NCBI GenBank assembly: GCA_963739235.1
Contig: CAVTZY010000024.1
Span: forward strand, 1-64,000
DNA length: 64,000 bases
Reading direction: 5' to 3'
Source: JAFNAG01 sp963739235
Lineage (GTDB): Bacteria > Acidobacteriota > UBA6911
Of the stretch, positions 48,559 through 58,470 are shown in pieces; position 1 is the first letter of the stretch, and every line of letters starts with the position of its first letter. A model generated the notes under the pieces. It was not told where the DNA came from, searched no databases, and was given only the letters and a program-made list of their open reading frames with translations. The position numbers and the translations under genes are program-made.

Positions 48559-49926
48559 ATGACTCCAGTGCAAGAAGGTGCGGGCAGCGCGGGAAATAAG
48601 ACCGGCAAGATTGGTTTGTACACAGCAACGGCCATCGTTGCTGCGAATATGATCGGAACCGGCGTATTTACCAGCCTCGGTTTTCAGGTCATCGACCTCA
48701 AGGACGGGTTTTCCATAGGTTTCTTGTGGCTGGTGGGCGGCATCGCAGCCCTATGTGGGGCGCTCACCTATGGTGAGCTTGGGGCCGCTATGCCCAGATC
48801 GGGGGGTGAATATCATTTCCTCTCGAAAATCTTCCATCCGGCGCTCGGGTTCCTCTCGGGATGGGTGTCGGCTCTGGTAGGCTTTTCGGCCCCCATCGCC
48901 GCTGCCGCCATGGCCGTCGGCAGATACAGCACGCAAACCCTTGTCGCTTCCGGTGCAATTATTCCCGGCCAGGAGTCCATTCTGGCCATGGCCATTGTCA
49001 TCGGCGTGGTCACTCTGGTCAGTTTTGTCCATACGCTGCAAATCCGGTTTGTCAGCCGCTTCCAGGTGTTCTTTACTGTTCTGAAGATCAGCCTGATTTT
49101 AGTCCTCGTGTTCGCCGGGTTTGCACTTGCCAAATCCCAGGGTATAAGCTTTCTGCCCGGCCCGGACAGCCTCAGATTTGTCCTGAGCGCACCCTTTGCG
49201 GTATCGCTGGTCTTTGTGATGTACGCTTACTCGGGATGGAACGCCGCCACCTATGTGGTCAACGAACTTGAAAATCCAGGGACAAACCTGCCCAGATCGT
49301 TGTTTCTCGGTACGCTGATCGTGACCCTTCTGTATGTCCCGCTCAACCTGGTTTTCCTCTATTCAAGCCCGATCAGCGCCTTGCAGGGCAAGCCGGAAGT
49401 GGGATTTATTGCGGCAAATTACATTTTCGGCAACGTGGGCGCCATCCTGATGGGCACACTCATTTCACTGGGACTGATCTCAGCAATCAGCAGCATGGTA
49501 TGGGCAGGCCCGAGGGTGTCGCAGGTCATGGGCGAGGACTATAAACTGCTCGGCTTCTTGAAAAAGAAGAACAAGAATGGCGTGCCTATCTATGCTTTGA
49601 TGTTCCAATATGCAGTGGTGATCATTCTGGTGCTCACGTCCAAGTTTGAACAGATCATCACGTATATCGGGTTCGTCCTATCCTTGTCTACGTTTCTGAC
49701 TGTTCTGGGTGTCTTTGTTTTGAGATGGAAAAAACCGGAGCTGGAACGGCCCTATAAGACCTGGGGCTATCCGGTAACACCCGTGATTTTCCTCATGGTT
49801 ACCGGGTGGATGTTGTTTTTTGTTCTGAGAGACAAGCCCGTGGAATCCCTTGCGGGCCTGGCGACGGTTTTGGCTGGGCTGGTGTTTTATTTTATCGACA
49901 AAAAGATCATCGCCGCCCGCACTTGA
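48559..49926 (+). CDS. APC-family amino acid permease
   Basis: ATG 48559 is preferred over the TTG at 48523; GGGGGA lies 4 nt upstream. The 455-residue protein has about 12 membrane helices, starts with the APC signature TATAIVAANMIGTGVFTSLGF, and has the sixth-helix YAYSGWNAATYVVNELENP. It is a proton/amino-acid symporter or exchanger. It ends 5 nt before the convergent Ser/Thr kinase gene stop. The tryptophanase beyond suggests, but does not prove, an aromatic amino acid substrate. Confidence 0.88.
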   Translation: MTPVQEGAGSAGNKTGKIGLYTATAIVAANMIGTGVFTSLGFQVIDLKDGFSIGFLWLVGGIAALCGALTYGELGAAMPRSGGEYHFLSKIFHPALGFLSGWVSALVGFSAPIAAAAMAVGRYSTQTLVASGAIIPGQESILAMAIVIGVVTLVSFVHTLQIRFVSRFQVFFTVLKISLILVLVFAGFALAKSQGISFLPGPDSLRFVLSAPFAVSLVFVMYAYSGWNAATYVVNELENPGTNLPRSLFLGTLIVTLLYVPLNLVFLYSSPISALQGKPEVGFIAANYIFGNVGAILMGTLISLGLISAISSMVWAGPRVSQVMGEDYKLLGFLKKKNKNGVPIYALMFQYAVVIILVLTSKFEQIITYIGFVLSLSTFLTVLGVFVLRWKKPELERPYKTWGYPVTPVIFLMVTGWMLFFVLRDKPVESLAGLATVLAGLVFYFIDKKIIAART

Positions 49927-49930
49927 TCCG

Positions 49931-52891
49931 TCATTTTGCCTTCGAGAGGATTTTCAACATCTGCTCGGCAGTGACGGATTCAGGAGTGTCGGCATCGGCG
50001 GAAGCCCATTGCGCACGAAACTGGATGGATTCGTCTCTTGCTTCCTGGCTTCTGCCGGACTTGAGCAACAGCTGGGCCAGGTGGAAGTGAGCGACAGCGA
50101 ATTTCGTGTTGTATGCCAGGGCATCCCGATAGGATTGTTCGGCGTCTTGAGCGGCGCCGAGCTTTTCATAAAGCTGGCCGATGCTGTCCATGATAAAGGC
50201 GTAGTCGTAGAGCGTGCTCCAGTAGCCAAGTTTTTCCTTTACGTATTCCAGATCCTTGATCGCCTGGACCGCTTCATCCTTTTTCCCCTCCGTGGTTTTG
50301 ATGCTGGCAAGGAGATGAATGTAGTGTTTGTACGCGGGCTTGTAGTTTCTGTCATTGATGGAGCTCGCATCGAGCATCTTGCGCAGCTGCGACAGCGCTG
50401 TTTGGGCTCCGGGGAGATTTTTGCGTGCCAGCTCGATCAGGCCTCTGAGCCACACCAGTTCATCGCGCGGGGCGTCGCTGCTGAGTTCATCATTGACCAG
50501 CAGCAATCCCTGTTCGCAGGCATGCAGGGCAGGCACCAATTCTCCCAGGCGAAAGTATAAAAACGACTGCACGGCGAGGAAACGCGCTCTTTCCACCGTG
50601 TCGCTGAAATTCTGATTCAACAGCAGATTGAGTCTTTGCTGCGCAGCCCGGTTGCGGCCGCGCAGGATGTCCAGGAAAACCAGGGAGCGCTTGACATAAT
50701 AGAGGCTTGAGCCGATCTTCTCCGCCTCCGCGGCCGCCTTGTTTTTCATTTCTTCGGCCTTGTCATAATCTCCCGCGAGCATGAGGACGTCGCCGAGACT
50801 GTCATAGGCGTTGATGGAGGGATCGATCTTGACGTACTGTGTCAAAGCCTCCAGCGCGTGTGCATGATCCCCTTTCCACGAATAGCACAATCCCAGGTGG
50901 TTGTAGGCTTTGAAATAGGTGTCGTCGATTGCCAGCGCCTCCAGGTACTTGCTGATCGCATCCTGTGCGTCTGCGGTGTGGAAATAGGACTCCGCGAGTT
51001 CGTAAACATATTCCACGCGGTGCGGCTGGAGGCCGATGAGCTTTTCCAGCTGGGCGCGCTCCTCGAATGTCTTGCCGGAAACGCGGGCGAGAAGAGCGTC
51101 GATGCGCATCCGGTCCAGATCCGTCAGCGAACCGGACTGTTCCCTGGCGGCCCGAATTTCCCATTGGGCCTCATTCCACTGATTCTGGAACACTCGCACT
51201 TCGCCCAGGCCCAGCCGTGCCAGTGCAAAAGTGGGATCGATAACGAGCGCGGATTTGAATTCGTTTTCTGCCAGTGCCGGGTCGAGATGGTCCCACGCCT
51301 GCGCGCCTTTCCAGTAGTGGCGCAAGGCGTCGAGCATGTGGGAGAGAAGGAGGACGGCAGGGCGATATTCCTGCGGATTGGCTTCCAGTCTGGAGGCCAG
51401 CTGCGCATCATAAGACTGGAGGATCTGCTTGACGAGGTCGTCCACACCCTTGGTAATCAGCTGGTCGACGCCCCGGTAGCGGGTCGAGAAAGACTCGGCA
51501 CGGCCGCGGTTGGTTTGGCTCACCCGAAGCTCGAGCACACCCAGCGATTGACGGATTTCAGCCGAGACGGCCAGAGCGGGGTCACGCACAGATTCCGACC
51601 GCGTCAGAAGTTTTTCCACCATTCCGGGGCTGCTGCGCTTATCGGCTTGTGACTTCCGCGCGGCGCGCTCGAGCCTCAACACCTGCTCGAACTCACGCTG
51701 ATCGTAGACCGGCACCTCCAGAAACTGGGAGAGGGTGCGCTTGACCGCAAATTCGACGAGCCCGGGATTCAGCACGTCGGGATCGACCCGGAATTCCCTT
51801 ATGACGATGCAGGGGAAGTAGGTAGTGTTGACGGAAAAGAACATGTACCCAGCCGTCACCATGAGCACAGCTGCCCCGGTCCAGAGGGCCATGCGCAGCG
51901 CGCGCTTGGATTTGCGCTGCGCAGGGGGACTCCCCTCGTCGTGTCCGGGAACTGAATCCCTTGTCCCGATGGGCCCTTCCGTGCCTCTCCAGCCGGTTGT
52001 CATGGTCGCAGCTATGATTCCGGAATCTCTCTCAAGCTTGAGAGTCTTGAGATCCGCGCGCAGGCCGGCGGCGCTCTGATAGCGAGCCTCGAGATCCTTC
52101 TCCAGGGCCTTCTTGATTACGCCTTCAAGGTTGGGAGGGAGCGTCGGATTCCAGACTCGTGGCGCGATCGGAGCGCGGTTCAGGATGGCTTCGAATATCA
52201 CGCCACACGTTGGGCCCTCGAACGGAGGACGTCCCGCTGCCATTTCGTACAGTACGACGCCCAGCGAAAAGAGATCGCTGCGTGCATCGGTGTCCTCTCC
52301 CCGTACCTGTTCCGGAGACATGTAGGCAGCGGTTCCCACGGGCATGCCCGGAGTGGTCAAGAGGGCTTCTGCCGGCTGCGGCGTTCGACCTCCAGAGGCA
52401 ACGGGACGCGGGGATTCCGGCATCCCCAGCTTGGCAAGCCCGAAATCGAGCACTTTTACCTGCCCTTGAGCCGTTACGAAGACGTTCGCCGGCTTGATGT
52501 CCCGATGCACGATTCCCTTGGCGTGGGCAGCGTTCAGCGCATCGGCGATCTGGATGCCGATTTCGAGGATGGTGTCTACGTTCAGCGGCTCTCCTGCGAT
52601 GATGTGATCCAGCGAACGGCCTTCCAGCAGTTCCATGACCATGAATGGCTGGCCGCCTTCATCGCAGATGTCATAAAGAGTGCAGATGTGCGGGTGATTC
52701 AGAGCGGAGACCGCAAGGGCTTCCCGCTGGAAGCGCTTCAGCGCCTGCTCGTCGCCGGCGAGCTCCTTGGGCAGAAATTTACATGCGACGGTCCGACCGA
52801 GCCTGATATCCTCGGCCCGGTAGACGACCCCCATGCCTCCGCCCCCGAGCTTCTCGACGATCCTGTAATGAGATATGGTTGTGCCGATCAC
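49931..52891 (-). CDS. Ser/Thr protein kinase with membrane helix and TPR tail
   Basis: GTG 52891 with GAGGGA upstream gives 986 residues. Kinase domain 8-280: glycine loop LGGGGMGVVY, K38, HRD (H129-D131) and DFG (D149) are all present, so it should be active. A single membrane helix is at about 335-356, and then a long periplasmic helical region has TPR motifs (ARLGLGEVRVFQNQWNEA, AYNHLGLCYSWKGDHAHAL). This layout is common in Acidobacteriota as a receptor-type PknB-like kinase. It runs convergent to the APC gene and divergent from tryptophanase. Confidence 0.92.
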   Translation of the reverse strand: MIGTTISHYRIVEKLGGGGMGVVYRAEDIRLGRTVACKFLPKELAGDEQALKRFQREALAVSALNHPHICTLYDICDEGGQPFMVMELLEGRSLDHIIAGEPLNVDTILEIGIQIADALNAAHAKGIVHRDIKPANVFVTAQGQVKVLDFGLAKLGMPESPRPVASGGRTPQPAEALLTTPGMPVGTAAYMSPEQVRGEDTDARSDLFSLGVVLYEMAAGRPPFEGPTCGVIFEAILNRAPIAPRVWNPTLPPNLEGVIKKALEKDLEARYQSAAGLRADLKTLKLERDSGIIAATMTTGWRGTEGPIGTRDSVPGHDEGSPPAQRKSKRALRMALWTGAAVLMVTAGYMFFSVNTTYFPCIVIREFRVDPDVLNPGLVEFAVKRTLSQFLEVPVYDQREFEQVLRLERAARKSQADKRSSPGMVEKLLTRSESVRDPALAVSAEIRQSLGVLELRVSQTNRGRAESFSTRYRGVDQLITKGVDDLVKQILQSYDAQLASRLEANPQEYRPAVLLLSHMLDALRHYWKGAQAWDHLDPALAENEFKSALVIDPTFALARLGLGEVRVFQNQWNEAQWEIRAAREQSGSLTDLDRMRIDALLARVSGKTFEERAQLEKLIGLQPHRVEYVYELAESYFHTADAQDAISKYLEALAIDDTYFKAYNHLGLCYSWKGDHAHALEALTQYVKIDPSINAYDSLGDVLMLAGDYDKAEEMKNKAAAEAEKIGSSLYYVKRSLVFLDILRGRNRAAQQRLNLLLNQNFSDTVERARFLAVQSFLYFRLGELVPALHACEQGLLLVNDELSSDAPRDELVWLRGLIELARKNLPGAQTALSQLRKMLDASSINDRNYKPAYKHYIHLLASIKTTEGKKDEAVQAIKDLEYVKEKLGYWSTLYDYAFIMDSIGQLYEKLGAAQDAEQSYRDALAYNTKFAVAHFHLAQLLLKSGRSQEARDESIQFRAQWASADADTPESVTAEQMLKILSKAK

Positions 52892-53031
52892 AAAATTCCC
52901 TCGAGCCTTCCGGCGAGAACGATCTTAAGGTTACAGGGTCCCTAATACAATCGGAAAGCGGCTTTTTCTGCCTACTCCTGATAGAATCAGCAGGTTACGA
53001 AGCCGGGCTTCTCCCTGAACAAGGAGCGGGC

Positions 53032-54417
53032 ATGAAGACAATCATCGAACCCTTCAAGATCAAAGTCGTCGAGAGCATCCGCATGACGACTCTCGAAGAG
53101 CGCGCAGAAATTTTGCGCCGGGCAGGCTACAACCTGTTTCTTGTCCCGGCCGAGGATGTTCTGATCGATTTGTTGACCGACAGCGGGACTGCCGCCATGA
53201 GTTCCAGGCAATGGGCGGCGTTGATGGACGGTGATGAAGCCTATGCCGGGAGCAAATCCTGGTTCCGGTTTGAAGAAACGGTGCGTGAGATTTTCGGTTT
53301 CCCCTATGTCATTCCCACGCACCAGGGGCGCGCGGCCGAGCGCATCCTCTTCAGCCTGACCTGCAATCCGGGCGATGTTGTGCCCAGCAATACTCACTTT
53401 GATACGACCCGCGCCAACATCGAATATCGCGGCGCCAAAGCTATGGATCTCGTCATTCCTGAGGGGAAGGAACCGGCACTGGTTCATCCTTTCAAAGGGA
53501 ATATGAACATCGAAGCGCTCAAGGCGGTGATCCGGGAGTACGGCAAAGAAAAGATCCCGCTCATCATGATCACGATTACGAACAACTCGGGCGGTGGCCA
53601 GCCGGTCTCCATGCGCAACATTCGCGAGGTGAGCGAGATTGCGCGCAACTCTGATATCCCCTTTTATATCGACGCGTGCCGCTTTGCCGAGAATGCCTAT
53701 TTCATCAAGCTGCGCGAGCCCGGCTACGAATCCAAGCCCGTTCCCGAAATCGTGCGTGAGATGTTTTCCTATGCCGATGGCTGCACCATGTCGGCCAAGA
53801 AAGATGGCATGGCCAACATCGGCGGATTCCTATGCACCAAGAACATCAAACTTGCCGAGCAGGAGAAGGAGCTGCTTATCCTCACCGAGGGTTTTCCTAC
53901 CTACGGCGGGTTGGCAGGCCGCGATCTCGATGCGATCGCCGTCGGACTCAGGGAAATCATGCAGGAAGATTATCTCAATTATCGGATCGTTTCGACGAGT
54001 TACCTTGGCAGCCACATCGCCGAACGGGGTGTCCCCATTGTACAGCCCCCGGGCGGGCACGCGATTTACATCGACGCCAAAGCCATGCTCCCTCACATCC
54101 TGCCCTCCCAATACCCGGGGCAGGCGCTCTGCTGCGAGCTCTATCGACTCGGCGGCATCCGATCGGTGGAGATCGGATCGGTAATGTTCGGGCGCAGGGA
54201 CGCCAAAACGGGCCAGGAAACTCCGGCGGCCATGGAACTGGTGCGCCTCGCCATTCCCAGGCGTGTCTACACCCAAAGCCACATCGACTATGTCGTTGAG
54301 ATCATTCTGGACGTGCACGCGCGCAAGGACTTGCTCAAGGGTTACCGGATCACGTATCAGACGCCATTTTTGCGGCACTTCACTTGCCGTTTTGAAGCGC
54401 TGAGTGATGAACGATGA
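53032..54417 (+). CDS. tnaA: Tryptophanase (beta-eliminating lyase)
   Basis: ATG 53032 with AAGGAG at 6 nt gives 461 residues. It is the PLP beta-eliminating lyase shared by tryptophanase and tyrosine phenol-lyase: DLLTDSG, IPTHQGRAAE, NNSGGGQPVSM, FAENAYFIK, and the Schiff-base Lys in MSAKKDGM (K256/K257). The region aligned to the tyrosine phenol-lyase Arg reads VEIGSVMFG like tryptophanase, not MERG, so tryptophan to indole, pyruvate and ammonia is favoured. There is no tnaC leader seen. The alkyltransferase-like gene follows by 40 nt. Confidence 0.88.
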   Translation: MKTIIEPFKIKVVESIRMTTLEERAEILRRAGYNLFLVPAEDVLIDLLTDSGTAAMSSRQWAALMDGDEAYAGSKSWFRFEETVREIFGFPYVIPTHQGRAAERILFSLTCNPGDVVPSNTHFDTTRANIEYRGAKAMDLVIPEGKEPALVHPFKGNMNIEALKAVIREYGKEKIPLIMITITNNSGGGQPVSMRNIREVSEIARNSDIPFYIDACRFAENAYFIKLREPGYESKPVPEIVREMFSYADGCTMSAKKDGMANIGGFLCTKNIKLAEQEKELLILTEGFPTYGGLAGRDLDAIAVGLREIMQEDYLNYRIVSTSYLGSHIAERGVPIVQPPGGHAIYIDAKAMLPHILPSQYPGQALCCELYRLGGIRSVEIGSVMFGRRDAKTGQETPAAMELVRLAIPRRVYTQSHIDYVVEIILDVHARKDLLKGYRITYQTPFLRHFTCRFEALSDER

Positions 54418-54456
54418 TTAGCAGCAAGAAGGACTGTTCACCGTTTGCGCAGGATC

Positions 54457-54792
54457 ATGGGATATTTTGAAGATATTCAAACGATGGTTTGTCGTATCCC
54501 CCTCGGTAAGGTTGCGACCTACGGGGATGTTGCACGTGCGGCAGGTTATCCTGGAACTGCCAGGCAAGTCTCCTGGGCGCTGCGCAACGCAGACGCCCGA
54601 GGCATCCCCTGGCAAAGGGTGCTTGGCTGCTGCGGCCGGATTCTACTGCCGGATCGTGCCGGACTGATGCAACGCGAGCTGCTGGAACGTGAAGGAGTGA
54701 AATTCATCGGCTCACATGTCGACATCAAAAACTGTGCATTTCGGTTCCGCCCGGCCAAATGGAGCCGACGCGGGCGGGCGCCAAAAAGATAA
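54457..54792 (+). CDS. Alkyltransferase-like protein (ATL)
   Basis: The 111-residue protein has the O6-alkylguanine transferase DNA-binding fold: MGYFEDIQTMVCRIPLGKVATYGDVA, then GTARQVSWALR and PWQRVLG. The active-site PCHR of true transferases is PWQR, that is, Cys is Trp, the hallmark of ATL proteins that bind but do not repair alkylated guanine and hand it to nucleotide excision repair. ATG 54457 has an AGGA-type SD; a TTG lies four codons earlier. It follows tnaA closely and may be co-transcribed. Confidence 0.85.
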   Translation: MGYFEDIQTMVCRIPLGKVATYGDVARAAGYPGTARQVSWALRNADARGIPWQRVLGCCGRILLPDRAGLMQRELLEREGVKFIGSHVDIKNCAFRFRPAKWSRRGRAPKR

Positions 54793-54968
54793 CCACGAAT
54801 TTTGAGATCTCCTGCAGGATCAGTCGACGCTCAATTTTCACAAGATTCCTCTGCCGCGCCTCCAGGGCTTTCAATCCGACTTCTCTAAATCCCGGGCGGC
54901 GCTGCGCTTGCCCAGGGCTACAATTTTCCGCGCCGCCGGCGCGCGTTTTCCTTTGGAAACCGGCGGCG

Positions 54969-56040
54969 TCATTCCAAGTACTGGTAGTAAGTATTGCGGC
55001 GGCGCGGCTCGAAACCGGCGATATGGATCTGGCGTCTTACCTCGGTTTCATCCATGCAGAAGGTCGTGCCGGCAGCCTTGACAACGTTTTCCTCAAACAT
55101 CGTGCTGCCGAAATCGTTCGCTCCATGGTGCAGGGAAAGCTGGGCGATGTGAGCGCCCTGGGTGACCCAGGAGGCCTGAATGTTGTCGATGTTGTCGAGA
55201 AAAATGCGGCAGAGTGCGACCATCCGGAGGTACTCCATCTCATCGGTTTTGGTCCCACCCAGCGCCGTTCCGCCGGGCTGATAGTTCCAGGGTATGAAGG
55301 CCGTGAATCCTCCGGTCTCATCCTGCAGCGAGCGTATGCGCATCAGATGTTCCAATCGATGCTCGATCCGTTCCACGGATCCGTACATCATGGTTGCCGT
55401 AGTTCGCATTCCCAGCGAATGTGCCGTGCGCATGACGTTCCAGCCACTCCTCGGTGCCCTCCTTGTGGGGCGCAATCTGCTCTCTCACTTCGTCAACGAG
55501 AATCTCGCCGCCCGCCCCGGGGATGGTGTCGAGGCCCGCGGCGCGCAGGCGGGAAATGGTTTCGGCGACGCTCAGACGCGAGAGATGCGCAATATAGAGA
55601 ATCTCGGTAGGCGAGAGGCTGTGGATATGCACCTCATACTTTTGTTTGATCCGGCGAAAGAGATCCTCGAAATACTCAATCTTGAGTTTCGGATTCAAGC
55701 CGCCCTGCATGAGAACCTCGATGCCGCCGGCATTGACCATCTGGTCGATCTTTTCGAAGATCTCATCGACGGTCAGGACATAGCCGTCGTCGGCGCCGGG
55801 GGGACGATAAAAGGCGCAAAAGGAACAACGCACCCAGCATACGTTGGTGTAATTGATATTTCGGCCGACGATGTAGGTTATGACGGGCTCCGGATGCTTT
55901 CGCCAGCGCACCCAGTCCGCCATTTTTGCCAGTGCAGGGAGATCGGCATTGTGATAGAGAGCCAGTCCCTCTTGGATGCCCAATCGTGCACCTGAATAGA
56001 GCCGCTCGGCGACTTTCTGAACCATCTCCCTTTCCGACAT
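54969..56040 (-). CDS. mqnC: Cyclic dehypoxanthinyl futalosine synthase, frameshifted
   Basis: Two frames (56040 to about 55450, then to 54969) form one radical SAM enzyme of about 357 residues. It has GRNINYTNVCWVRCSFCAFY with the CxxxCxxC cluster motif, ALMQGGLNP-like loop and IPWNYQPGGTAL. The shift follows EGTEEWLE; removing one C near 55443 joins it to VMRTAHSLGMR. It catalyses the cyclisation step of the futalosine menaquinone pathway. No other mqn gene is near. The ribosomal frame is otherwise clean, so assembly error is likely. Confidence 0.85.
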
Positions 56041-56290
56041 TTCACCTTCCTAATTTCGCTGCTTGGAGCTTGCCGGGAAATTGTAACCTGCGCGGCTGCC
56101 GGTTTCCAAAATCCAAATTTCCTGGTCCGCGACTCATAATACTCCTGGCTTCAACCGCAGTTAGTGATACCTGCAAGGGACGGTTGGGGCCAAAGCCCAT
56201 AGGCGCCCGGTACAATTAAGGCTAGAATGAGTTGGCATGGGCTTGTGGCCATGCCAGGAGTTGTGGCAATCGCTGACTTTCGAGGGTGTT

Positions 56291-57433
56291 TTGACCACCG
56301 ATTTTTCCTTAACCCAGCGCATACGCGCCGAGGCCCGACGTCTCGGTTTCTTCAAGACCGGCGTGGCTCCGGCCGGCCCCCTTCCATGGCAGCAATCATT
56401 CGATTCCTGGCTGGCGAAGGGAATGCAGGGCGAAATGGAATATGTCGCACGCCAGGCGGACAAGCGCAGGAATCCTTCCCTGATCCTGGAAGCTGTTCGC
56501 TCCATTCTGATTCTCGCCATGAATTATTTTTCATCAGCGGATTTTCAGGATGAACCCGGTCACGGCCGGATCAGCCGATATGCATGGGGCGATGACTATC
56601 ATCGGCTGATGACCTGCCGGCTGCGGGAGCTTCTGGCATTCATCCAGCGGGAAGAGCCGAAGGCACGGGGGCTTTATTATGCCGATACAGGGCCGATCAT
56701 GGAAAAGAGCTGGGGAGCGCAGACGGCTCTTGGCTGGATGGGAAAGCACAGCAATCTCATCAGCCGCGAGCAGGGCTCGTGGTTTTTTCTCGGCGTGATC
56801 CTCCTAAACTGTGAACTGGAATACGCCGCCGCCGAAAGGGATTACTGCGGCAGCTGCACCCGCTGCATCTCAGCCTGTCCCACTGGCGCCATAGTTGCGC
56901 CTCATGTTGTGGACGCGCGGCTCTGCATTTCCTACCTCACTATCGAATTAAGGGGAGCCATACCCCGACACTTACGTCCGCTGATCGGCAATCGCATCTT
57001 CGGTTGTGACGACTGCCAGGAGGTCTGTCCATGGAACCGGTTCGCCGTTACCACCGCTGAGCAGGCATTCTGGCCTCGCGAGAGCGACCTGGCACCTGAC
57101 CTGACCCAATGGGCTACGATTACCACGGAAGAATTTAATGCTCGTTTCAGAAACAGCCCTATTCGCAGGGCTAAACGAGAGGGTTTCGTTCGCAACGTAG
57201 TGGTGGCCCTGGGCAATTCCCATCACCCCGAGGCTGTATCGGCGCTCACCAAGGCTCTTGGTGATTCCAGTGCGTTGGTGCGTGGTCATGCCGCCTGGGC
57301 GCTTGGGGAGATCGATGCTCATGAGGCAAGAGCTGCCCTAGTGAGTGCCGGAAAAGTTGAGACCGCTCCCTGGGTTTTGGAGGAAATCGCGTACGCAATC
57401 AGACATTGGGACAATGCCGGCAAGATACCATAG
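56291..57433 (+). CDS. queG: Epoxyqueuosine reductase
   Basis: TTG 56291 is preferred: GAGGG lies 4 nt upstream and the product starts like QueG (MTTDFSLTQRIRAEARRLGF). The frame is open back to 56237. The protein has the cobalamin-binding N-domain with NYFSS and SRYAWGDDYH, two [4Fe-4S] motifs CGSCTRCISACPTGAI and CDDCQEVCPWN, and C-terminal HEAT-like repeats. It reduces epoxyqueuosine to queuosine in tRNA. Divergent from mqnC. Confidence 0.9.
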   Translation: MTTDFSLTQRIRAEARRLGFFKTGVAPAGPLPWQQSFDSWLAKGMQGEMEYVARQADKRRNPSLILEAVRSILILAMNYFSSADFQDEPGHGRISRYAWGDDYHRLMTCRLRELLAFIQREEPKARGLYYADTGPIMEKSWGAQTALGWMGKHSNLISREQGSWFFLGVILLNCELEYAAAERDYCGSCTRCISACPTGAIVAPHVVDARLCISYLTIELRGAIPRHLRPLIGNRIFGCDDCQEVCPWNRFAVTTAEQAFWPRESDLAPDLTQWATITTEEFNARFRNSPIRRAKREGFVRNVVVALGNSHHPEAVSALTKALGDSSALVRGHAAWALGEIDAHEARAALVSAGKVETAPWVLEEIAYAIRHWDNAGKIP

Positions 57434-57557
57434 AGCTTATCTGATTACCGAAATCCGGCAGAGTAATGAGCGGGCTATGCGCCGGAGGCGCACAGAGAGA
57501 GTAGCCGGGGGCAAGCCTCACAGCGGCGCCGCCCCCGGGTAATAATTCAGCCTTACG

Positions 57558-58321
57558 CTAAAGCTCCTCCTCTGGTACCAGTTCGAGGTGAATCTTGAAG
57601 TACTTTAATGTAAGGCCGGAATGCCCCAGCACAGAATATTTCAGATCTTCATCTTGCTCGTGCGATAGAATGAGACCAGACACCGGCGTATCGGCAGCGA
57701 GGTGCTTCTTAACCCATCCGATGTAACGAGAAATTTGCCCGACGACAACATCCGATACGCGTGACCGCTTGAGTTCAACAACGACGAACTCTCCGGTAGG
57801 ACGTTGACACAACAGGTCGATTACTCCTACGTCAGTCGGATACTGTTGCCTAGACGGCCATCCTCATCACGAAAAAGAACCAAGCCTGTTTCTAGGAGGT
57901 TTGGGTTGGCCGCGAGGAAGTCCTCGAGCTGCCGTTCCAAGCGAACCAGAATCTCTGAGGCATAGATTTGTGAGGCTTCTGCGATCTCCGGTGGGACTGG
58001 TGCCACAGCATGAGTATCCCCTTCGAGGAGCAGATGGATAACCGGAAATTGGTTGTGTCGTTCTGTTGGATCAAATTTGACCAGAACTCTCATGCCGGGC
58101 TGTACGTTGTTATCGGCGATCCAGTTCTTAAGCATGCCCCAGAGCTGGTTTGCATGATGCTTCTGGGAGAATGTGACGCGCCCTTGCGCATCTTTGACGG
58201 CCACCTTTGTGCGGTGATCAAGATCGAAATCAGGGCCAAAGGGCCGTCCGCGGTTATCACCCAGGTTAAGGTAACCGCTGTTGACTTCAGAAGTGGTGAT
58301 GGTGCGTTCGAACTCTATCAT
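57558..58321 (-). CDS. NucS-like (DUF91) PD-(D/E)xK nuclease, frameshifted
   Basis: The frames 58321 to about 57850 and about 57845 to 57558 join to one protein of about 254 residues. The N-domain (about 1-100, MIEFERTITTSEVN...) is beta-rich and not recognised. The C-domain carries the nuclease motif DVGVIDLL..GEFVVVELKRSRVSD...GQISRYIGW, with the ELK catalytic pair. The break is near 57847 (GRLGN / QYPTDVG). NucS family members cut mismatched or branched DNA. ATG 58321 starts 16 nt after an attC site, the position expected for a cassette gene. Confidence 0.7.
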
Positions 58322-58336
58322 TTGTCTTTCCTAGCC

Positions 58337-58436
58337 ACCTAACGCTCGGCGTCAGCGGCCGGGACCGCGCAACGCTGACCTCGACCTGTGCGCTGGCCAG
58401 AAAGGCGCGGTCCCGTTCCGCTGCACGCCGTTGGGC
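58337..58436 (-). other. Integron-type attC recombination site
   Basis: 100 nt bounded by ACCTAAC (58337) and GTTGGGC (58430), both fitting RYYYAAC/GTTRRRY. The arms pair over more than 25 nt (GGCGTCAGCGG with CCGCTG-C-ACGCC; CGGGACCGCGC with GCGCGGTCCCG) with small bulges like the extrahelical bases of attC, and a 34-nt terminal spacer. On the minus strand it lies 34 nt after the SeqA-like stop and 16 nt before the nuclease ATG, exactly cassette geometry. No integrase gene is in the window. Confidence 0.7.
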
Positions 58437-58470
58437 ACCGTGCCTGGTCGTGCACGTCGACGCGTCTACA

